DNA of 64,000 nt from Oricola sp. (GTDB lineage Bacteria; Pseudomonadota; Alphaproteobacteria; Rhizobiales; Rhizobiaceae). A program made the position numbers and the translations under genes. Below are positions 8,173 to 17,506 of this stretch, in pieces (within the stretch, counting starts at the first letter, position 1; every line of letters starts with the position of its first letter). The notes beneath the pieces are model-generated. The model was given only the letters and a program-made list of their open reading frames with translations. It had not been told where the DNA came from and ran no database searches. The stretch is from NCBI RefSeq assembly GCF_022763245.1, contig NZ_JALEGV010000043.1, positions 186,001-250,000 of the forward strand, read 5' to 3'.

Positions 8173-9450
8173 ATGATCGCATTGCGAACGACCACATTCT
8201 TGGCGGGCATGGCGCTCGCCGGCGCGGTTTCGGCGCCGGCCCTGGCCGCCGACGTCACGCCGGAGGCTGTCGTGAAGACATATGCCGACATCGCGCTCGC
8301 CAAGTACGAAGACTCGCTGGCCACCGCCAAGGCGCTGGACGAGGCCGTGGACGCCTTCATCGAGGCGCCGTCGGCTGACGCCCTGCAGGCTGCCAAGGAC
8401 GCCTGGCTCGCCTCGCGCGTGCCCTACCAGCAGACCGAGGCCTACCGTTTCGGCAACGCGATCGTCGATGACTGGGAAGGCCGCGTCAACGCCTGGCCGC
8501 TGGACGAGGGCCTGATCGACTATGTCGACGCTTCCTATGGCGTCGAGAGCGACGAGAACAGCCTCTACACCGCCAATGTCATCGCCAACCCGACCATCGT
8601 CATCAACGGCGAAGAGGTCGATGCGTCCGCGATCACGCCGGAGTTCCTGTCCGGCACGCTGCAGGAAGCCGGCGACATCGAAGCCAATGTCGCCACCGGC
8701 TACCATGCCATCGAATTCCTGCTCTGGGGCCAGGACCTGAACGGCACCGGCGAGGGCGCCGGCAACCGGTCGTGGACGGATTTCTCGACCAGCGAATGCA
8801 CCAACGGCAATTGCGACCGTCGCGCCGAATATCTCGCCGCCGCGTCCGACCTGCTGGTCTCCGATCTGGAGGAAATGGTCGCCAACTGGAAAGAAGGCGG
8901 TGACGCGCGCGCCGAACTGACTGCCGATCCGGCTGCCGGCCTGTCGGCGATGCTGACCGGCATGGGTTCGCTCTCCTACGGCGAACTGGCCGGCGAGCGC
9001 ATGAAGCTCGGCCTGCTGCTGCACGATCCGGAAGAGGAGCATGACTGCTTCTCCGACAACACCGACAAGTCGCATCTCTACGACGCCGTCGGCATCCAGA
9101 ACGTCTATCTGGGCTCCTACAAGCGCGTTGACGGCTCGGTCGTCTCCGGTCCGTCGCTCGCCGAGCTCGTCGCCGCCAAGGACGCCGATCTCGACGCCGA
9201 GCTGAAGGCCAAGCTGCAGACCACGATCGACGCGATGACCGTCATGTCGCAGCGCGCCGACACGGTGGAGTCCTACGACCAGATGATCGGCGAGGGCAAT
9301 GAAGAGGGCAACGCCGTCGTTCAGGCCGCCATCGACGGTCTGGTCGATCAGACCCGTTCCATCGAAAGGGCCGTTGCGCTGCTCGAGCTCGATGCGATAG
9401 AATTCGAGGGCTCCGACAGCCTCGACGATCCCGGAGCGGTTTTCCAGTAA
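8173..9450 (+). CDS. Imelysin-family periplasmic iron-uptake protein 1
   Basis: A 425-residue exported protein of the imelysin (insulin-cleaving membrane protease / iron-regulated protein A) family, thought to bind iron in the periplasm. The signal peptide (TTTFLAGMALAGAVSAPALA, cleavage before ADVTPEA) is clear. The conserved motif G-x-H-x2-E is present as GYHAIE, with His178 and Glu181, followed by FLLWGQDLNGTG. SYGELAGERMKLGLLL and the EEEHDCFSDNT region are also typical. GGAGAGGAA precedes ATG 8173. It is second in an operon with iron storage and di-haem genes, so the iron role is well supported by context. Confidence 0.9.
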   Translation: MIALRTTTFLAGMALAGAVSAPALAADVTPEAVVKTYADIALAKYEDSLATAKALDEAVDAFIEAPSADALQAAKDAWLASRVPYQQTEAYRFGNAIVDDWEGRVNAWPLDEGLIDYVDASYGVESDENSLYTANVIANPTIVINGEEVDASAITPEFLSGTLQEAGDIEANVATGYHAIEFLLWGQDLNGTGEGAGNRSWTDFSTSECTNGNCDRRAEYLAAASDLLVSDLEEMVANWKEGGDARAELTADPAAGLSAMLTGMGSLSYGELAGERMKLGLLLHDPEEEHDCFSDNTDKSHLYDAVGIQNVYLGSYKRVDGSVVSGPSLAELVAAKDADLDAELKAKLQTTIDAMTVMSQRADTVESYDQMIGEGNEEGNAVVQAAIDGLVDQTRSIERAVALLELDAIEFEGSDSLDDPGAVFQ

Positions 9451-9463
9451 GGGCTTCACGACC

Positions 9464-9781
9464 ATGATCGTTTGCAGCTGCAACGTCATCATGCGCAAGG
9501 ACATCGAGGAGGTCATCACCGGCCTCCTCGTCGAGGACGCCTGGCAGTTGATCACGCCGGGCGTCGTCTATCACGCCATGAAGAAGCGCGGCCGCTGCTG
9601 CGGCTGTTTTCCGAACGTGATTTCGATCATCGTGGACGTCACCGAGCGCTATCACCGCGAGATCGAGACGCCCGACGACAAGATCATCCCCTTCATCCAG
9701 AAGATCCGGGCCGAGCACGAACGCTGCGAGACGGCACGGATGATCGCCCGCCAGGCCAGGTTGCGGCGCACTGCGGCTTGA
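9464..9781 (+). CDS. bfd: Bacterioferritin-associated ferredoxin-like [2Fe-2S] protein
   Basis: A 105-residue Bfd-type protein. MIVCSCNVIMRKDIEEVI gives the first C-x-C pair, and RCCGCFPNVISIIVD supplies the second pair, matching the four Cys of the BFD domain. Bfd gives electrons to bacterioferritin to release stored iron. The bacterioferritin gene follows directly, which supports this role. The C-terminal 45 residues are a charged helix beyond the usual Bfd length of about 65 residues. The gap to the imelysin gene is 13 bases, so translation is from the same message. Confidence 0.88.
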   Translation: MIVCSCNVIMRKDIEEVITGLLVEDAWQLITPGVVYHAMKKRGRCCGCFPNVISIIVDVTERYHREIETPDDKIIPFIQKIRAEHERCETARMIARQARLRRTAA

Positions 9782-9853
9782 TAGCCGGACCTGTTGCGAG
9801 TAGGGCTTGTCCGGCTGCCGCCGGGCCGACCGAATCTGAACAGGAGTGGATAG

Positions 9854-10339
9854 ATGAAGGGCAATCAAAAGGTTATCGAACGTCTGAACGAGGCGCTTTT
9901 TCTCGAACTGGGCGCAGTCAACCAGTATTGGCTTCACTACCGTCTGCTGGATGACTGGGGCTACGGGAAGCTCGCCAAGAAGGAACGCGCCGAATCGATC
10001 GAGGAGATGCAGCACGCCGACAAGCTGGTCGAGCGCATCATCTTCCTGGAAGGCCATCCCAACCTCCAGACCGTCGCCCCGATGCGCATCGGGCAGACCG
10101 TCAAGGAAGTGCTGGAAGCCGACCTTGCCGGCGAATATGACGCCCGCACCTCCTACAAGCTGTCGCGCGAGATCTGCCGCGAAGAGGAAGACTACGTCAC
10201 GATGCACCTCTTCGAAGAGCTTCTGACGGACGAGGAGGGTCACATCGACTTCCTCGAAACCCAGCTCGAGCTCCTGGAGAAGATCGGCGAGGAGAGATAC
10301 GGACTGTTGAATGCGACGAGTGCCGACGAGGCCGAATAA
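9854..10339 (+). CDS. bfr: Bacterioferritin
   Basis: A 161-residue haem-containing ferritin that stores iron as a 24-mer in the cytoplasm. All functional residues fall at the canonical numbers: ferroxidase ligands Glu18, Glu51, His54, Glu94, Glu127 and His130, and the haem ligand Met52. The order in the operon, bfd then bfr, fits mobilisation of the store. CAGGAG precedes ATG 9854. The last 29 bases overlap the start of the di-haem oxidoreductase gene, suggesting coupled translation. Identity is certain. Confidence 0.97.
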   Translation: MKGNQKVIERLNEALFLELGAVNQYWLHYRLLDDWGYGKLAKKERAESIEEMQHADKLVERIIFLEGHPNLQTVAPMRIGQTVKEVLEADLAGEYDARTSYKLSREICREEEDYVTMHLFEELLTDEEGHIDFLETQLELLEKIGEERYGLLNATSADEAE

Positions 10340-11855
10340 TGCGGCCCTCGCGATCCTGATTGCGCTCAGCGCGGGTGCGGCGCTTGCGGGCGACGCGCCC
10401 GGCGGCGCGTTTCCCGCGGTTCGCGCCGATCTGACGCATGAGGATCTGACCCGCGTCGAGGCCGTCACGGCCCCGACGACGGATTTTTCCAGGGCCGAGC
10501 CCTTCGAACTGATGCAGGGCGGCGCGGCGACCTCGCGCAAGAAGGTCAATCGCGACGCCTTTTCCCAGTTCTCCGCCAATCTGACCTTCGAGCAGGAGCG
10601 CGATTTCAAGCTCGGCAACGCGCTGTTCCGCAAGCTCTGGGTGTCCTCGCCGTCCTCGACGCAGGCCTCCGACGGGCTCGGTCCGCTGTTCAACGCGCGC
10701 TCCTGCCAGAGCTGCCACCTCAAGGACGGCCGCGGCCATCCGCCGGAAGGCGATGCCGACGCCACCTCGATGTTCCTGCGCCTCGCCAGGCCGGCCGAAA
10801 CCGACGCTGAGCGCCAGGCGCTGATCGACCATCTGGCGCTGAACTTCCCCGACCCGGTCTATGGCGGCCAGCTTCAGGATCTCGCGGTGCCCGGTCTCCT
10901 GGCCGAGGGCCACATGCGCATCGCCTACGAGGAAACGCCGGTCACGCTGGGCGACGGCGAGGTCGTGTCGTTGCGCAAGCCCGCCTATTCGGTCGACGAT
11001 CTCGGCTACGGGCCGCTCCACCCCGCGACCACCCTGTCGCCGCGGGTGACCCCGCAGATGATCGGCCTCGGTCTCGTCGAGGCGATCGAGCCGGCTGACA
11101 TCGTTGCACGCGCCGATCCCGACGACGCGGATGGCGACGGCATTTCCGGCCGCCCGCAACTGGTGCGCAGCGCGCCCGACGCCCCCCTGGCGCTCGGCCG
11201 CTTCGGCTGGAAGGCGCAGAATCCGACCATCCGCATCCAGAGCGCGCATGCCTTCACCGACGACATCGGCATCTCGACCCCCGACACGCCGGCCGCCCAT
11301 GGCGACTGCACGGTCGTGCAGACCGATTGCACCCGATTGCCGACGGGCGTCCAGCCGCGCCTGGGCGACACAGAAGCCCCCGATCCGGTGCTCGACCTGG
11401 TGACCTTCTATTCGGAAAACCTCGCCGTCCCGGCGCGCCGCGACGTGTCGGACCCGCAGGTCCTGCGCGGCAAGGAAATCTTCTATGCGCTAGGCTGCAC
11501 GTCGTGCCACCAGCCGAAATTCGTCACCAGCCGCGACGCCGCGATCGAGCAGCTCGCCTTCCAGCTCATCTGGCCCTATTCCGATTTCCTGCTGCACGAC
11601 ATGGGCGAGGGGCTCGCCGACGGCCAGCAGGTCGGCGTCGCGAACGGCCGCGAATGGCGCACCGCGCCCTTGTGGGGCATCGGCCTGACGGAAACCGTCA
11701 ACGGCCATACCTTCTTTCTGCATGACGGGCGTGCCCGCAACCTGACCGAGGCGATCCTCTGGCATGGCGGCGAGGCACAGTCCTCCCGCGATGCTTTCGC
11801 CGCATTGGAAAAGGCGGACCGCGCCGCCCTGATCCGCTTTCTGGAGTCGCTTTGA
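10311..11855 (+). CDS. Di-haem oxidoreductase (DUF1111, DHOR family)
   Basis: A 514-residue exported c-type cytochrome of the DUF1111 'di-haem oxidoreductase, putative peroxidase' family. A signal peptide ends near ALAGDAPG. Haem-binding motifs are CQSCH (Cys132-His136), preceded by GPLFNARS, and CTSCH at about residue 396. [14 protein letters not shown] is a family Ca-like loop. It sits between two imelysin genes, an arrangement known for periplasmic iron uptake modules, where it may oxidise ferrous iron or an iron ligand; that role is inferred. ATG 10311 lies inside the end of bfr with GAGGAGAGAT upstream; GTG 10320 is an alternative. Confidence 0.9.
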   Translation: MRRVPTRPNNAALAILIALSAGAALAGDAPGGAFPAVRADLTHEDLTRVEAVTAPTTDFSRAEPFELMQGGAATSRKKVNRDAFSQFSANLTFEQERDFKLGNALFRKLWVSSPSSTQASDGLGPLFNARSCQSCHLKDGRGHPPEGDADATSMFLRLARPAETDAERQALIDHLALNFPDPVYGGQLQDLAVPGLLAEGHMRIAYEETPVTLGDGEVVSLRKPAYSVDDLGYGPLHPATTLSPRVTPQMIGLGLVEAIEPADIVARADPDDADGDGISGRPQLVRSAPDAPLALGRFGWKAQNPTIRIQSAHAFTDDIGISTPDTPAAHGDCTVVQTDCTRLPTGVQPRLGDTEAPDPVLDLVTFYSENLAVPARRDVSDPQVLRGKEIFYALGCTSCHQPKFVTSRDAAIEQLAFQLIWPYSDFLLHDMGEGLADGQQVGVANGREWRTAPLWGIGLTETVNGHTFFLHDGRARNLTEAILWHGGEAQSSRDAFAALEKADRAALIRFLESL

Positions 11856-12943
11856 TGCGTAAACTTGCCGCCGCAATCGCCGGTCTCGCCATGCTGGTCG
11901 CCAGCCCGGCCGCCGCGCAAACCCTGACGATCGACGAGGCGCAGGCCGCCGCTTCGGTCGAAAATCTCGTCGATGGCTTCATCCGGCCGGGCTTTGCGAA
12001 TTTCGCCGCCACCGCCGGTAAGACGGCCGGCGCGGTCGGGGCTTTGTGCGAAACGCCCGGCGCGGGCTCGCTGCAGGCCGCGCGCGACGCCTTCCGCGAC
12101 AGCGCGCTTGCCTTCGCCGGCGTCGAGTTCCTGCGCATCGGTCCGCTCATCCAGGACAACCGCCTCGAGCGGCTCCTGTTCTGGCCGGATCGCCGCGGCA
12201 TCGCGCTGCGCCAGGTGCAGGGCGCGATCGCGCAGGAAGACGAGACCGTGCTCGACGCCGCCAACCTGCCCGCCAAGAGCGTCGCGTTGCAGGGCTTCAC
12301 GGCGCTGGAATACCTGCTGTTCGGCACCGGGTCGGACGCGCTGGCCGGAACCGGCGCGGCGCATCGATGCGGCTTTGCCGCCGCGGTCAGCGAGAACATC
12401 CACGCCATCGCGCAGGAGCTGGACACGGCCTGGGCCGATCCGCAGGGCTTCGCCGCGGCATGGTCGCATCCCGGCCCGGACAATGCGATGTTCCGCAATG
12501 GCGAGGAGGTCGTCAGCGAGCTCCTCTCCATCCCGTCGGAGGCCTTCGAGATCATCCGCGACCAGCGTCTGAAACCCGTCGCGCCAGGCGACGGCGACGC
12601 CAATCCCAAGCGGGCGCTGTTCTGGCGTTCCGATCTGAGCGTGCAGTTCGTCGGCGCCGGCCTGGAGGCGCTGCGCGCCTATTTCAACGCCGCCGGCATC
12701 GCCGACCTCCTGCCCGAGGACGCGCGCTGGCAGGCGAACTCCATCGCCTTCGAGTTCAACAATGCCGAGGCGACACTGTCGCGCCTGCAGATGCCGGTCG
12801 CCGACATCCTGGCCGACGAGGAGCGCGCCGGCGACCTCAATTACGTGATCATCCTGACGCAGAGCCTGCAAAGCCTGTTCGGCCAGCAATTGACCGCCAC
12901 GCTCGGCCTCTCCGTCGGCTTTTCCTCCCTGGACGGTGACTGA
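11855..12943 (+). CDS. Imelysin-family periplasmic protein 2
   Basis: A 362-residue exported imelysin-family protein (signal peptide [22 protein letters not shown]). The sequence corresponding to the G-x-H-x2-E motif reads GFTALE, so the His is replaced by Thr149 while Glu152 is kept. It may therefore bind a different ligand or act as a non-binding partner of imelysin 1. The ATG overlaps the stop codon of the di-haem gene (TGATG), and the same overlap links it to the DUF1513 gene, so the three are translationally coupled. The C-terminus ends in LNYVIILTQSLQSLFGQQLTATLG-like repeats of helix, typical of the family. Confidence 0.88.
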   Translation: MRKLAAAIAGLAMLVASPAAAQTLTIDEAQAAASVENLVDGFIRPGFANFAATAGKTAGAVGALCETPGAGSLQAARDAFRDSALAFAGVEFLRIGPLIQDNRLERLLFWPDRRGIALRQVQGAIAQEDETVLDAANLPAKSVALQGFTALEYLLFGTGSDALAGTGAAHRCGFAAAVSENIHAIAQELDTAWADPQGFAAAWSHPGPDNAMFRNGEEVVSELLSIPSEAFEIIRDQRLKPVAPGDGDANPKRALFWRSDLSVQFVGAGLEALRAYFNAAGIADLLPEDARWQANSIAFEFNNAEATLSRLQMPVADILADEERAGDLNYVIILTQSLQSLFGQQLTATLGLSVGFSSLDGD

Positions 12944-14037
12944 TGCGCCTTTTCTCGCGAACCGGACTGATCGACCGCCGCGCGCTGCTCAAGGCGGCGG
13001 GCGGCGCCTTTGCGGCAAGCCTCGCCCCCCGCGCGGCCGCCGCACTCGCCAACGCCGACGCGGTCTACGCCTCGGCCTATATGGACGGATACGAGGGGTT
13101 CGGCGTCGCGCTTCTGACCGAGGCCGGCGAGGTCGTCCACCGCTACGCCCTGCCGCAGCGCGGCCATGACGCCGAGTTCGATCCGAGCGGCCGCCGTCTG
13201 GTGGTCTTCGCCCGCCGCCCGGGCACCTTCGCCGCCGTCATCGATCTCGCCCGCAACGCCGAGCCGCTGATCATCCACGCGCCCGAGGGCCGGCATTTCT
13301 ACGGCCACGGCTGCTTTTCGGCCGACGGCCGCCTGCTCTATGTCACCGAAAACGACTACGACAACGCCCGCGGCGTGATCAGCGTCTATGACGCCACCGA
13401 CGGTTTCCGCCGCATCGGCGAGTTCGATTCCGGCGGCATCGGCCCGCACGACATGGTGGTGCTGCCCGGCGGACGGTCCATGCTGATCGCCAATGGCGGC
13501 CTGGAAACCCATCCGGACTACGGCCGCACGGTTCTCAACCTGGCGACGATGAAGCCGAACCTGGCGCTGATCGACCTTGCCGACCTTTCCGTGTCGGCCC
13601 GGCACGAACTGCCGCAGGCCATGCACAAGCTCTCCATCCGCCATCTGGCGATGACCGCCGACGGCACCGTCTGGTTCGCCACCCAGAACCAGGGCGACAT
13701 CCACGCGCTGCTGCCGCTGGCAGGGTCCGTGTCGCCGGATGGCGACGTTCGGCTCGTCGACATGCCGGAAGAGGATCTGCGCCTTATGCGCGGCTATATC
13801 GGCTCGGTCGCCGCCAACGAGGCGGCCGGCTCCGTGGTCTTCACCTCGCCGCAGGGCAATGTCGCCTTCGAGATCGGCTGCGCGGACGGCGCGGTGATCG
13901 CGCGGCACGACCTGGCCGATGTCTGCGGTGCCGCGGCCAAGCCCGGCGGCTTCTTCCTGTCCACCGGCAAGGGCTGGCTCGACGGGCGCACGACGCGCCT
14001 GTCCTGGGACAATCACATCGTCCGGCGTCCGACCTGA
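12943..14037 (+). CDS. DUF1513 exported protein, probable beta-propeller
   Basis: A 364-residue DUF1513 protein, usual last member of imelysin / di-haem operons. The N-terminus IDRRALLKAAGGAFAASLAP is a Tat-like signal, so it may be exported folded, perhaps with a cofactor. The body has recurring blades such as GHGCFSADGRLLYVTENDY, GGIGPHDMVVLPGGRSMLIA and LSIRHLAMTADGTVWFATQ, consistent with a seven-bladed propeller. Its function is unknown; the genetic linkage suggests a periplasmic iron-processing complex. It overlaps imelysin 2 by one base, and its stop abuts the convergent VOC gene with no gap. Confidence 0.88.
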   Translation: MRLFSRTGLIDRRALLKAAGGAFAASLAPRAAAALANADAVYASAYMDGYEGFGVALLTEAGEVVHRYALPQRGHDAEFDPSGRRLVVFARRPGTFAAVIDLARNAEPLIIHAPEGRHFYGHGCFSADGRLLYVTENDYDNARGVISVYDATDGFRRIGEFDSGGIGPHDMVVLPGGRSMLIANGGLETHPDYGRTVLNLATMKPNLALIDLADLSVSARHELPQAMHKLSIRHLAMTADGTVWFATQNQGDIHALLPLAGSVSPDGDVRLVDMPEEDLRLMRGYIGSVAANEAAGSVVFTSPQGNVAFEIGCADGAVIARHDLADVCGAAAKPGGFFLSTGKGWLDGRTTRLSWDNHIVRRPT

Positions 14038-14625
14038 TCAGCCGGAATAGGGGTCCTTCGGGCTCCGGTCGGACGACAGGCTGTCGAAGCTCCTGGCCGT
14101 CAGCGCCTCGATCGCGTCGGCGAGGTGGATTCGGTCGATGTGGTGGTCGCCGCGCGCGACCCGCAGCCGGTGCGCCTCCAGCATGACCTGGCCGTGCGAC
14201 ACGCCGAAAGGCGGCTCGAAGCGGTAGGACGCCAGTTCGATCAGGAAGCCGAGCGGGTCGTTGAAATAGATCGAGTCCATGAAGCCGCGATCCTTCGGCC
14301 CGCTGTGCTTGATGCCGCGCTCGTCGAGCCGCTCGACGCATTGCCAGAAGGTCGCCTGCGAAATCGACAGCGCCAGATGGTGCACGCAGCCGATGTCCGT
14401 TGGCGTGCGGCTCGGTTCGGGCGTGCGGCTCTCGTCGGTGAAGATCGTGATCAGCCGCCCGTCGCCCGGATCGAAATAGAGGTGGCTTTCGCCCTCATTG
14501 TCGAGATTGGGCTGCTCGAAGACGAAGGGCATGCCCAGCAGCCCCTCCCAGAAATCGATCGACGTGCGGCGGTCCGCGCCCACGAGGGTGATGTGGTGAA
14601 CGCCCTGGCTTTGCAGTTTTCGCAT
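14038..14625 (-). CDS. VOC-family (glyoxalase/extradiol dioxygenase-like) protein
   Basis: A 195-residue vicinal-oxygen-chelate protein. The N-terminal module starts GVHHITLVGADRRTSIDFWEGLLGMPFVF with a metal-binding His, and the second module has IGCVHHLALSIS. GFLIELASYRFEPPFGV provides the final metal Glu. This arrangement is typical of ring-cleaving dioxygenase-like proteins whose substrates are unknown. It is divergent from sitA across a 156-base gap containing Mur-like boxes, so it may share metal regulation. ATG 14625 has AGGGAGG eight bases upstream on its own strand. Confidence 0.82.
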   Translation of the reverse strand: MRKLQSQGVHHITLVGADRRTSIDFWEGLLGMPFVFEQPNLDNEGESHLYFDPGDGRLITIFTDESRTPEPSRTPTDIGCVHHLALSISQATFWQCVERLDERGIKHSGPKDRGFMDSIYFNDPLGFLIELASYRFEPPFGVSHGQVMLEAHRLRVARGDHHIDRIHLADAIEALTARSFDSLSSDRSPKDPYSG

Positions 14626-14704
14626 CGCTGCCTCCCTTTCGTTGCGTAAGCCGGTTGCCGCCAGCCTACACGCCGGGCCTTTCCATGTCCTTTCCCTCCT
14701 TTGT

Positions 14705-14719
14705 TGCGAATGATTCGCA
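14705..14719. promoter_or_regulatory. Mur/Fur-like box 1 upstream of sitA
   Basis: TGCGAATGATTCGCA is a perfect 7-1-7 palindrome upstream of the -35 region of sitA. It resembles Mur (manganese-responsive Fur) boxes of rhizobial sit operons, which have TGC...AA...TT...GCA symmetry. Confidence 0.6.
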
Positions 14720-14725
14720 TCTAAC

Positions 14726-14754
14726 TTGACTCTTGCGAATGCTTTGCATAAGCA
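14726..14754 (+). promoter_or_regulatory. Putative sitA promoter
   Basis: TTGACT at 14726-14731 with TAAGCA at 14749-14754 after 17 bases. The second Mur-like box fills the spacer, so binding there would block RNA polymerase. The -10 match is moderate. Confidence 0.45.
14734..14748. promoter_or_regulatory. Mur/Fur-like box 2 within the sitA promoter
   Basis: TGCGAATGCTTTGCA has dyad symmetry (TGC-x-AA...TT-x-GCA) and shares the TGCGAATG half with box 1. Its centre lies 29 bases from that of box 1, close to three helical turns. Confidence 0.6.
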
Positions 14755-14781
14755 TTAAAAAATGAGAATGGAGACCGCGAG

Positions 14782-15687
14782 ATGATCTCGAAATTCCTGA
14801 AATCCATGCTGCTCGGCGGCGCTGTCCTGCTGGCGGCGAGCGGCGTTTCGGCGGCCGCCGACAAGTTCAAGGCCGTGACCACCTTCACCGTGATCGCCGA
14901 CATGGCGCAGAACGTCGCCGGAGACGCTGCGGTGGTGGAATCGATCACCAAGCCCGGCGCGGAGATCCACGGCTACGATCCGACGCCGCGCGACATCCTG
15001 CGCGCCCAGAACGCCGATCTCGTCTTGTGGAACGGAATGAACCTCGAACTGTGGTTCGAGCAGTTCTTCGCCAATCTCAGAAACGTCCCGGCAGCCACGC
15101 TCACCGACGGCATCGAGCCGATCTCGATCGCGGAGGGCTCCTACGAGGGCAAGCCCAACCCGCATGCCTGGATGGCGCTGGAAAGCGCGCAGGTCTATGT
15201 GGACAACATCCGCGACGCCTTCGTCGAGCACGATCCGGACCACGCGGAGACCTACAAGGCCAATGCGGAGGCCTACAAGCAGCAGATCCGCGAGGCGATC
15301 GAGCCGCTGAAGGCGATGATCGCGACCGTGCCTGAGGACAAGCGCTGGCTCGTCACCTGCGAGGGCGCCTTCAGCTATCTGGCCCGCGATTTCGGCCTCA
15401 AGGAGCTCTATCTCTGGCCGATGAACGCCGACCAGACCGGCACGCCGCAACAGGTGCGCAAGGTCATCGACGGCGTGAAGCAACACGACATCCCGGTCGT
15501 CTTCTGCGAGAGCACGGTCAACAACGATCCGGCCAAGCAGGTCGCCCGCGAGACCGGCGCGAAATATGGCGGCATGCTCTACGTGGACTCTTTGACCGAG
15601 GCCGACGGCCCGGTGCCGACCTATCTCGACCTCCTGCGCGTCACGTCGGAGACGGTCGCCAAGAGCCTCGCCGGGACGGTCAACTGA
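14782..15687 (+). CDS. sitA: Mn/Fe ABC transporter substrate-binding protein SitA
   Basis: A 301-residue periplasmic binding protein of cluster A-I, with a signal peptide ending at GVSAAA. The four metal ligands can be placed: His63 (EIHGYDPTP), His128 (NPHAWMALE), Glu194 (TCEGAFSYL) and Asp269 (YVDSLTEADG). A Glu at the third position, rather than the His of ZnuA, marks the manganese/iron type. The operon is sitABCD, behind two Mur-like palindromes, which also points to manganese. A 14-base GC palindrome (15719-15732) lies between sitA and sitB and may favour higher SitA expression. The start ATG 14782 has GGAGACC upstream. Confidence 0.93.
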   Translation: MISKFLKSMLLGGAVLLAASGVSAAADKFKAVTTFTVIADMAQNVAGDAAVVESITKPGAEIHGYDPTPRDILRAQNADLVLWNGMNLELWFEQFFANLRNVPAATLTDGIEPISIAEGSYEGKPNPHAWMALESAQVYVDNIRDAFVEHDPDHAETYKANAEAYKQQIREAIEPLKAMIATVPEDKRWLVTCEGAFSYLARDFGLKELYLWPMNADQTGTPQQVRKVIDGVKQHDIPVVFCESTVNNDPAKQVARETGAKYGGMLYVDSLTEADGPVPTYLDLLRVTSETVAKSLAGTVN

Positions 15688-15718
15688 TCGCCATGTCCGA
15701 CGCGGCCCGAAATTCGCA

Positions 15719-15732
15719 CCGCCGCGCGGCGG
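15719..15732 (+). other. GC-rich palindrome between sitA and sitB
   Basis: CCGCCGCGCGGCGG can fold as a CCGCC/GGCGG hairpin just after the binding-protein gene. No T run follows, so it is more likely an mRNA-stabilising or attenuating element than a full terminator. Confidence 0.4.
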
Positions 15733-15758
15733 CCCCCGACAGGAAACGCTAGAGCGAC

Positions 15759-16640
15759 ATGCAGCAGGAAACCTCCGCCGGCATCACCGTCCGCGACATC
15801 ACGGTCACCTATCGCAACGGCCACACCGCGCTGCGCGACGCCTCCTTCGAGATCCCCACCGGCACCATCGCCGCCCTTGTCGGCGTCAACGGGTCGGGCA
15901 AGTCCACCCTGTTCAAGGCGATCATGGGCTTCGTGCCGACCGCGCGCGGCGAGATCCGGGTGCTCGACCAGACCGTGCGGGAGGCGCTGAAGCGCAATCT
16001 CGTCGCCTATGTGCCGCAGGCCGAGGAGGTCGACTGGAGCTTTCCCGTCCTGGTCGAGGACGTGGTGATGATGGGCCGCTACGGCCACATGAACTTTCTC
16101 CGCATCCCGACGGCGAACGACCGCGCCGCGGTCGATCAGGCGCTGGAGCGCGTCGGCATGTCGGAGTTCCGCCACCGCCAGATCGGCGAATTGTCGGGCG
16201 GCCAGAAGAAGCGTGTCTTCCTCGCCCGGGCGCTCGCCCAGGACGGCCGCGTCATCCTGCTCGACGAGCCCTTCACCGGCGTCGACGTCAAGACCGAGGA
16301 CGCGATCGTGACGCTCCTGCGCGACCTGCGCGACGAGGGCCGCGTCATGCTGGTCTCGACCCACAATCTCGGCTCGGTGCCGGAATTCTGCGACCGCACG
16401 GTCCTGATCAAGGGCACGGTTCTGGCCTATGGCCCGACGCCCACCACCTTCACCGCCGAAAACCTCGAACGCGCCTTCGGCGGCGTGCTGCGCCACTTCG
16501 TCCTCGGCGGACAGGACCTGCACGACGACGACGACCGCCGTCAGGTGAAGATCTTCACCGACGACGAGCGCCCGCTGGTCATCTATGACGAGAAGACGCA
16601 GCGCGCCGATCCGAACCCGCTGGACACGGGGGAGCAGTGA
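15759..16640 (+). CDS. sitB: Mn/Fe ABC transporter ATP-binding protein SitB
   Basis: A 293-residue ATPase of the metal ABC family. It has Walker [11 protein letters not shown]-loop [10 protein letters not shown], signature LSGGQKKR, Walker B VILLDEP and switch His in STHN. The C-terminal tail of about 40 residues is acidic and charged ([13 protein letters not shown]), an extension beyond the core. It powers SitC/SitD. The GTG start of sitC overlaps its stop by four bases, so SitB and SitC are made together. Confidence 0.93.
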   Translation: MQQETSAGITVRDITVTYRNGHTALRDASFEIPTGTIAALVGVNGSGKSTLFKAIMGFVPTARGEIRVLDQTVREALKRNLVAYVPQAEEVDWSFPVLVEDVVMMGRYGHMNFLRIPTANDRAAVDQALERVGMSEFRHRQIGELSGGQKKRVFLARALAQDGRVILLDEPFTGVDVKTEDAIVTLLRDLRDEGRVMLVSTHNLGSVPEFCDRTVLIKGTVLAYGPTPTTFTAENLERAFGGVLRHFVLGGQDLHDDDDRRQVKIFTDDERPLVIYDEKTQRADPNPLDTGEQ

Positions 16641-17506
16641 GCGTGTCGGTCCTGCTCGAGCCCTTCGCCTATGGCTACATGACCAACGCCATGTGGGTCA
16701 GCGCGCTGGTCGGCGGGGTCTGCGCCTTCCTGTCGGCCTATCTCATGCTCAAGGGCTGGTCGCTCATCGGCGACGCGCTCAGCCATTCCATCGTGCCGGG
16801 CGTCGCCGGCGCCTACATGCTGGGCCTGCCCTTCGCGCTCGGCGCCTTCATCGCCGGCGGCCTAGCTGCGGGCACCATGCTGTTCCTCAACGAACGCTCC
16901 GGCCTGAAGGTGGACACGATCATCGGGCTGATCTTCACCTCCTTTTTCGGCCTCGGCCTGTTCATGGTGTCGGTCTCGCCCACTTCGGTCGACATCAAGA
17001 CCATCACGCTCGGCAACATCCTGGCGATCACACCCGAGGACACCCTGCAACTGGCGATCATCGGCTTCGTCTCGCTCGCCGTGCTTCTGGCCAAGTGGAA
17101 GGACCTGATGGTCACCTTCTTCGACGAGAGCCACGCCCGCTCCATCGGGCTTCGCACCGGCCTGCTCAAGGTGGTCTTCTTCACCCTCCTGTCGGCCTCC
17201 TGCGTCGCCGCGCTGCAGACCGTCGGCGCGTTCCTCGTCATCGCCATGGTGGTGACGCCCGGGGCCACGGCCTATCTCCTGACGGATCGCTTCCCGCGGC
17301 TGCTGACGCTCAGCGTCGCCATCGGCGCGGGCACCAGCTTCGTCGGCGCCTATCTGAGCTTCTTCCTCGACGGCGCGACGGGCGGGGTCATCATCACGCT
17401 GCAGACGCTGATCTTCCTCGCCACCTTCGTCTTCGCGCCCAAGCACGGCATGCTGGCCGCCCGCCGCCGCGCGGCCGAGGCGCTTCTGGAGGAGGCCGAC
17501 GCATGA
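16637..17506 (+). CDS. sitC: Mn/Fe ABC transporter permease SitC
   Basis: A 289-residue ABC-3 family permease with about eight membrane segments. [28 protein letters not shown] is the family signature, with the GDALSH block that contacts the ATPase, and ATVFAPKHG-like [10 protein letters not shown] closes the last segment. The start is GTG 16637, overlapping sitB; the stop overlaps the ATG of sitD by four bases. It pairs with SitD as a heterodimeric channel for Mn(II)/Fe(II). Confidence 0.92.
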   Translation: MSVSVLLEPFAYGYMTNAMWVSALVGGVCAFLSAYLMLKGWSLIGDALSHSIVPGVAGAYMLGLPFALGAFIAGGLAAGTMLFLNERSGLKVDTIIGLIFTSFFGLGLFMVSVSPTSVDIKTITLGNILAITPEDTLQLAIIGFVSLAVLLAKWKDLMVTFFDESHARSIGLRTGLLKVVFFTLLSASCVAALQTVGAFLVIAMVVTPGATAYLLTDRFPRLLTLSVAIGAGTSFVGAYLSFFLDGATGGVIITLQTLIFLATFVFAPKHGMLAARRRAAEALLEEADA

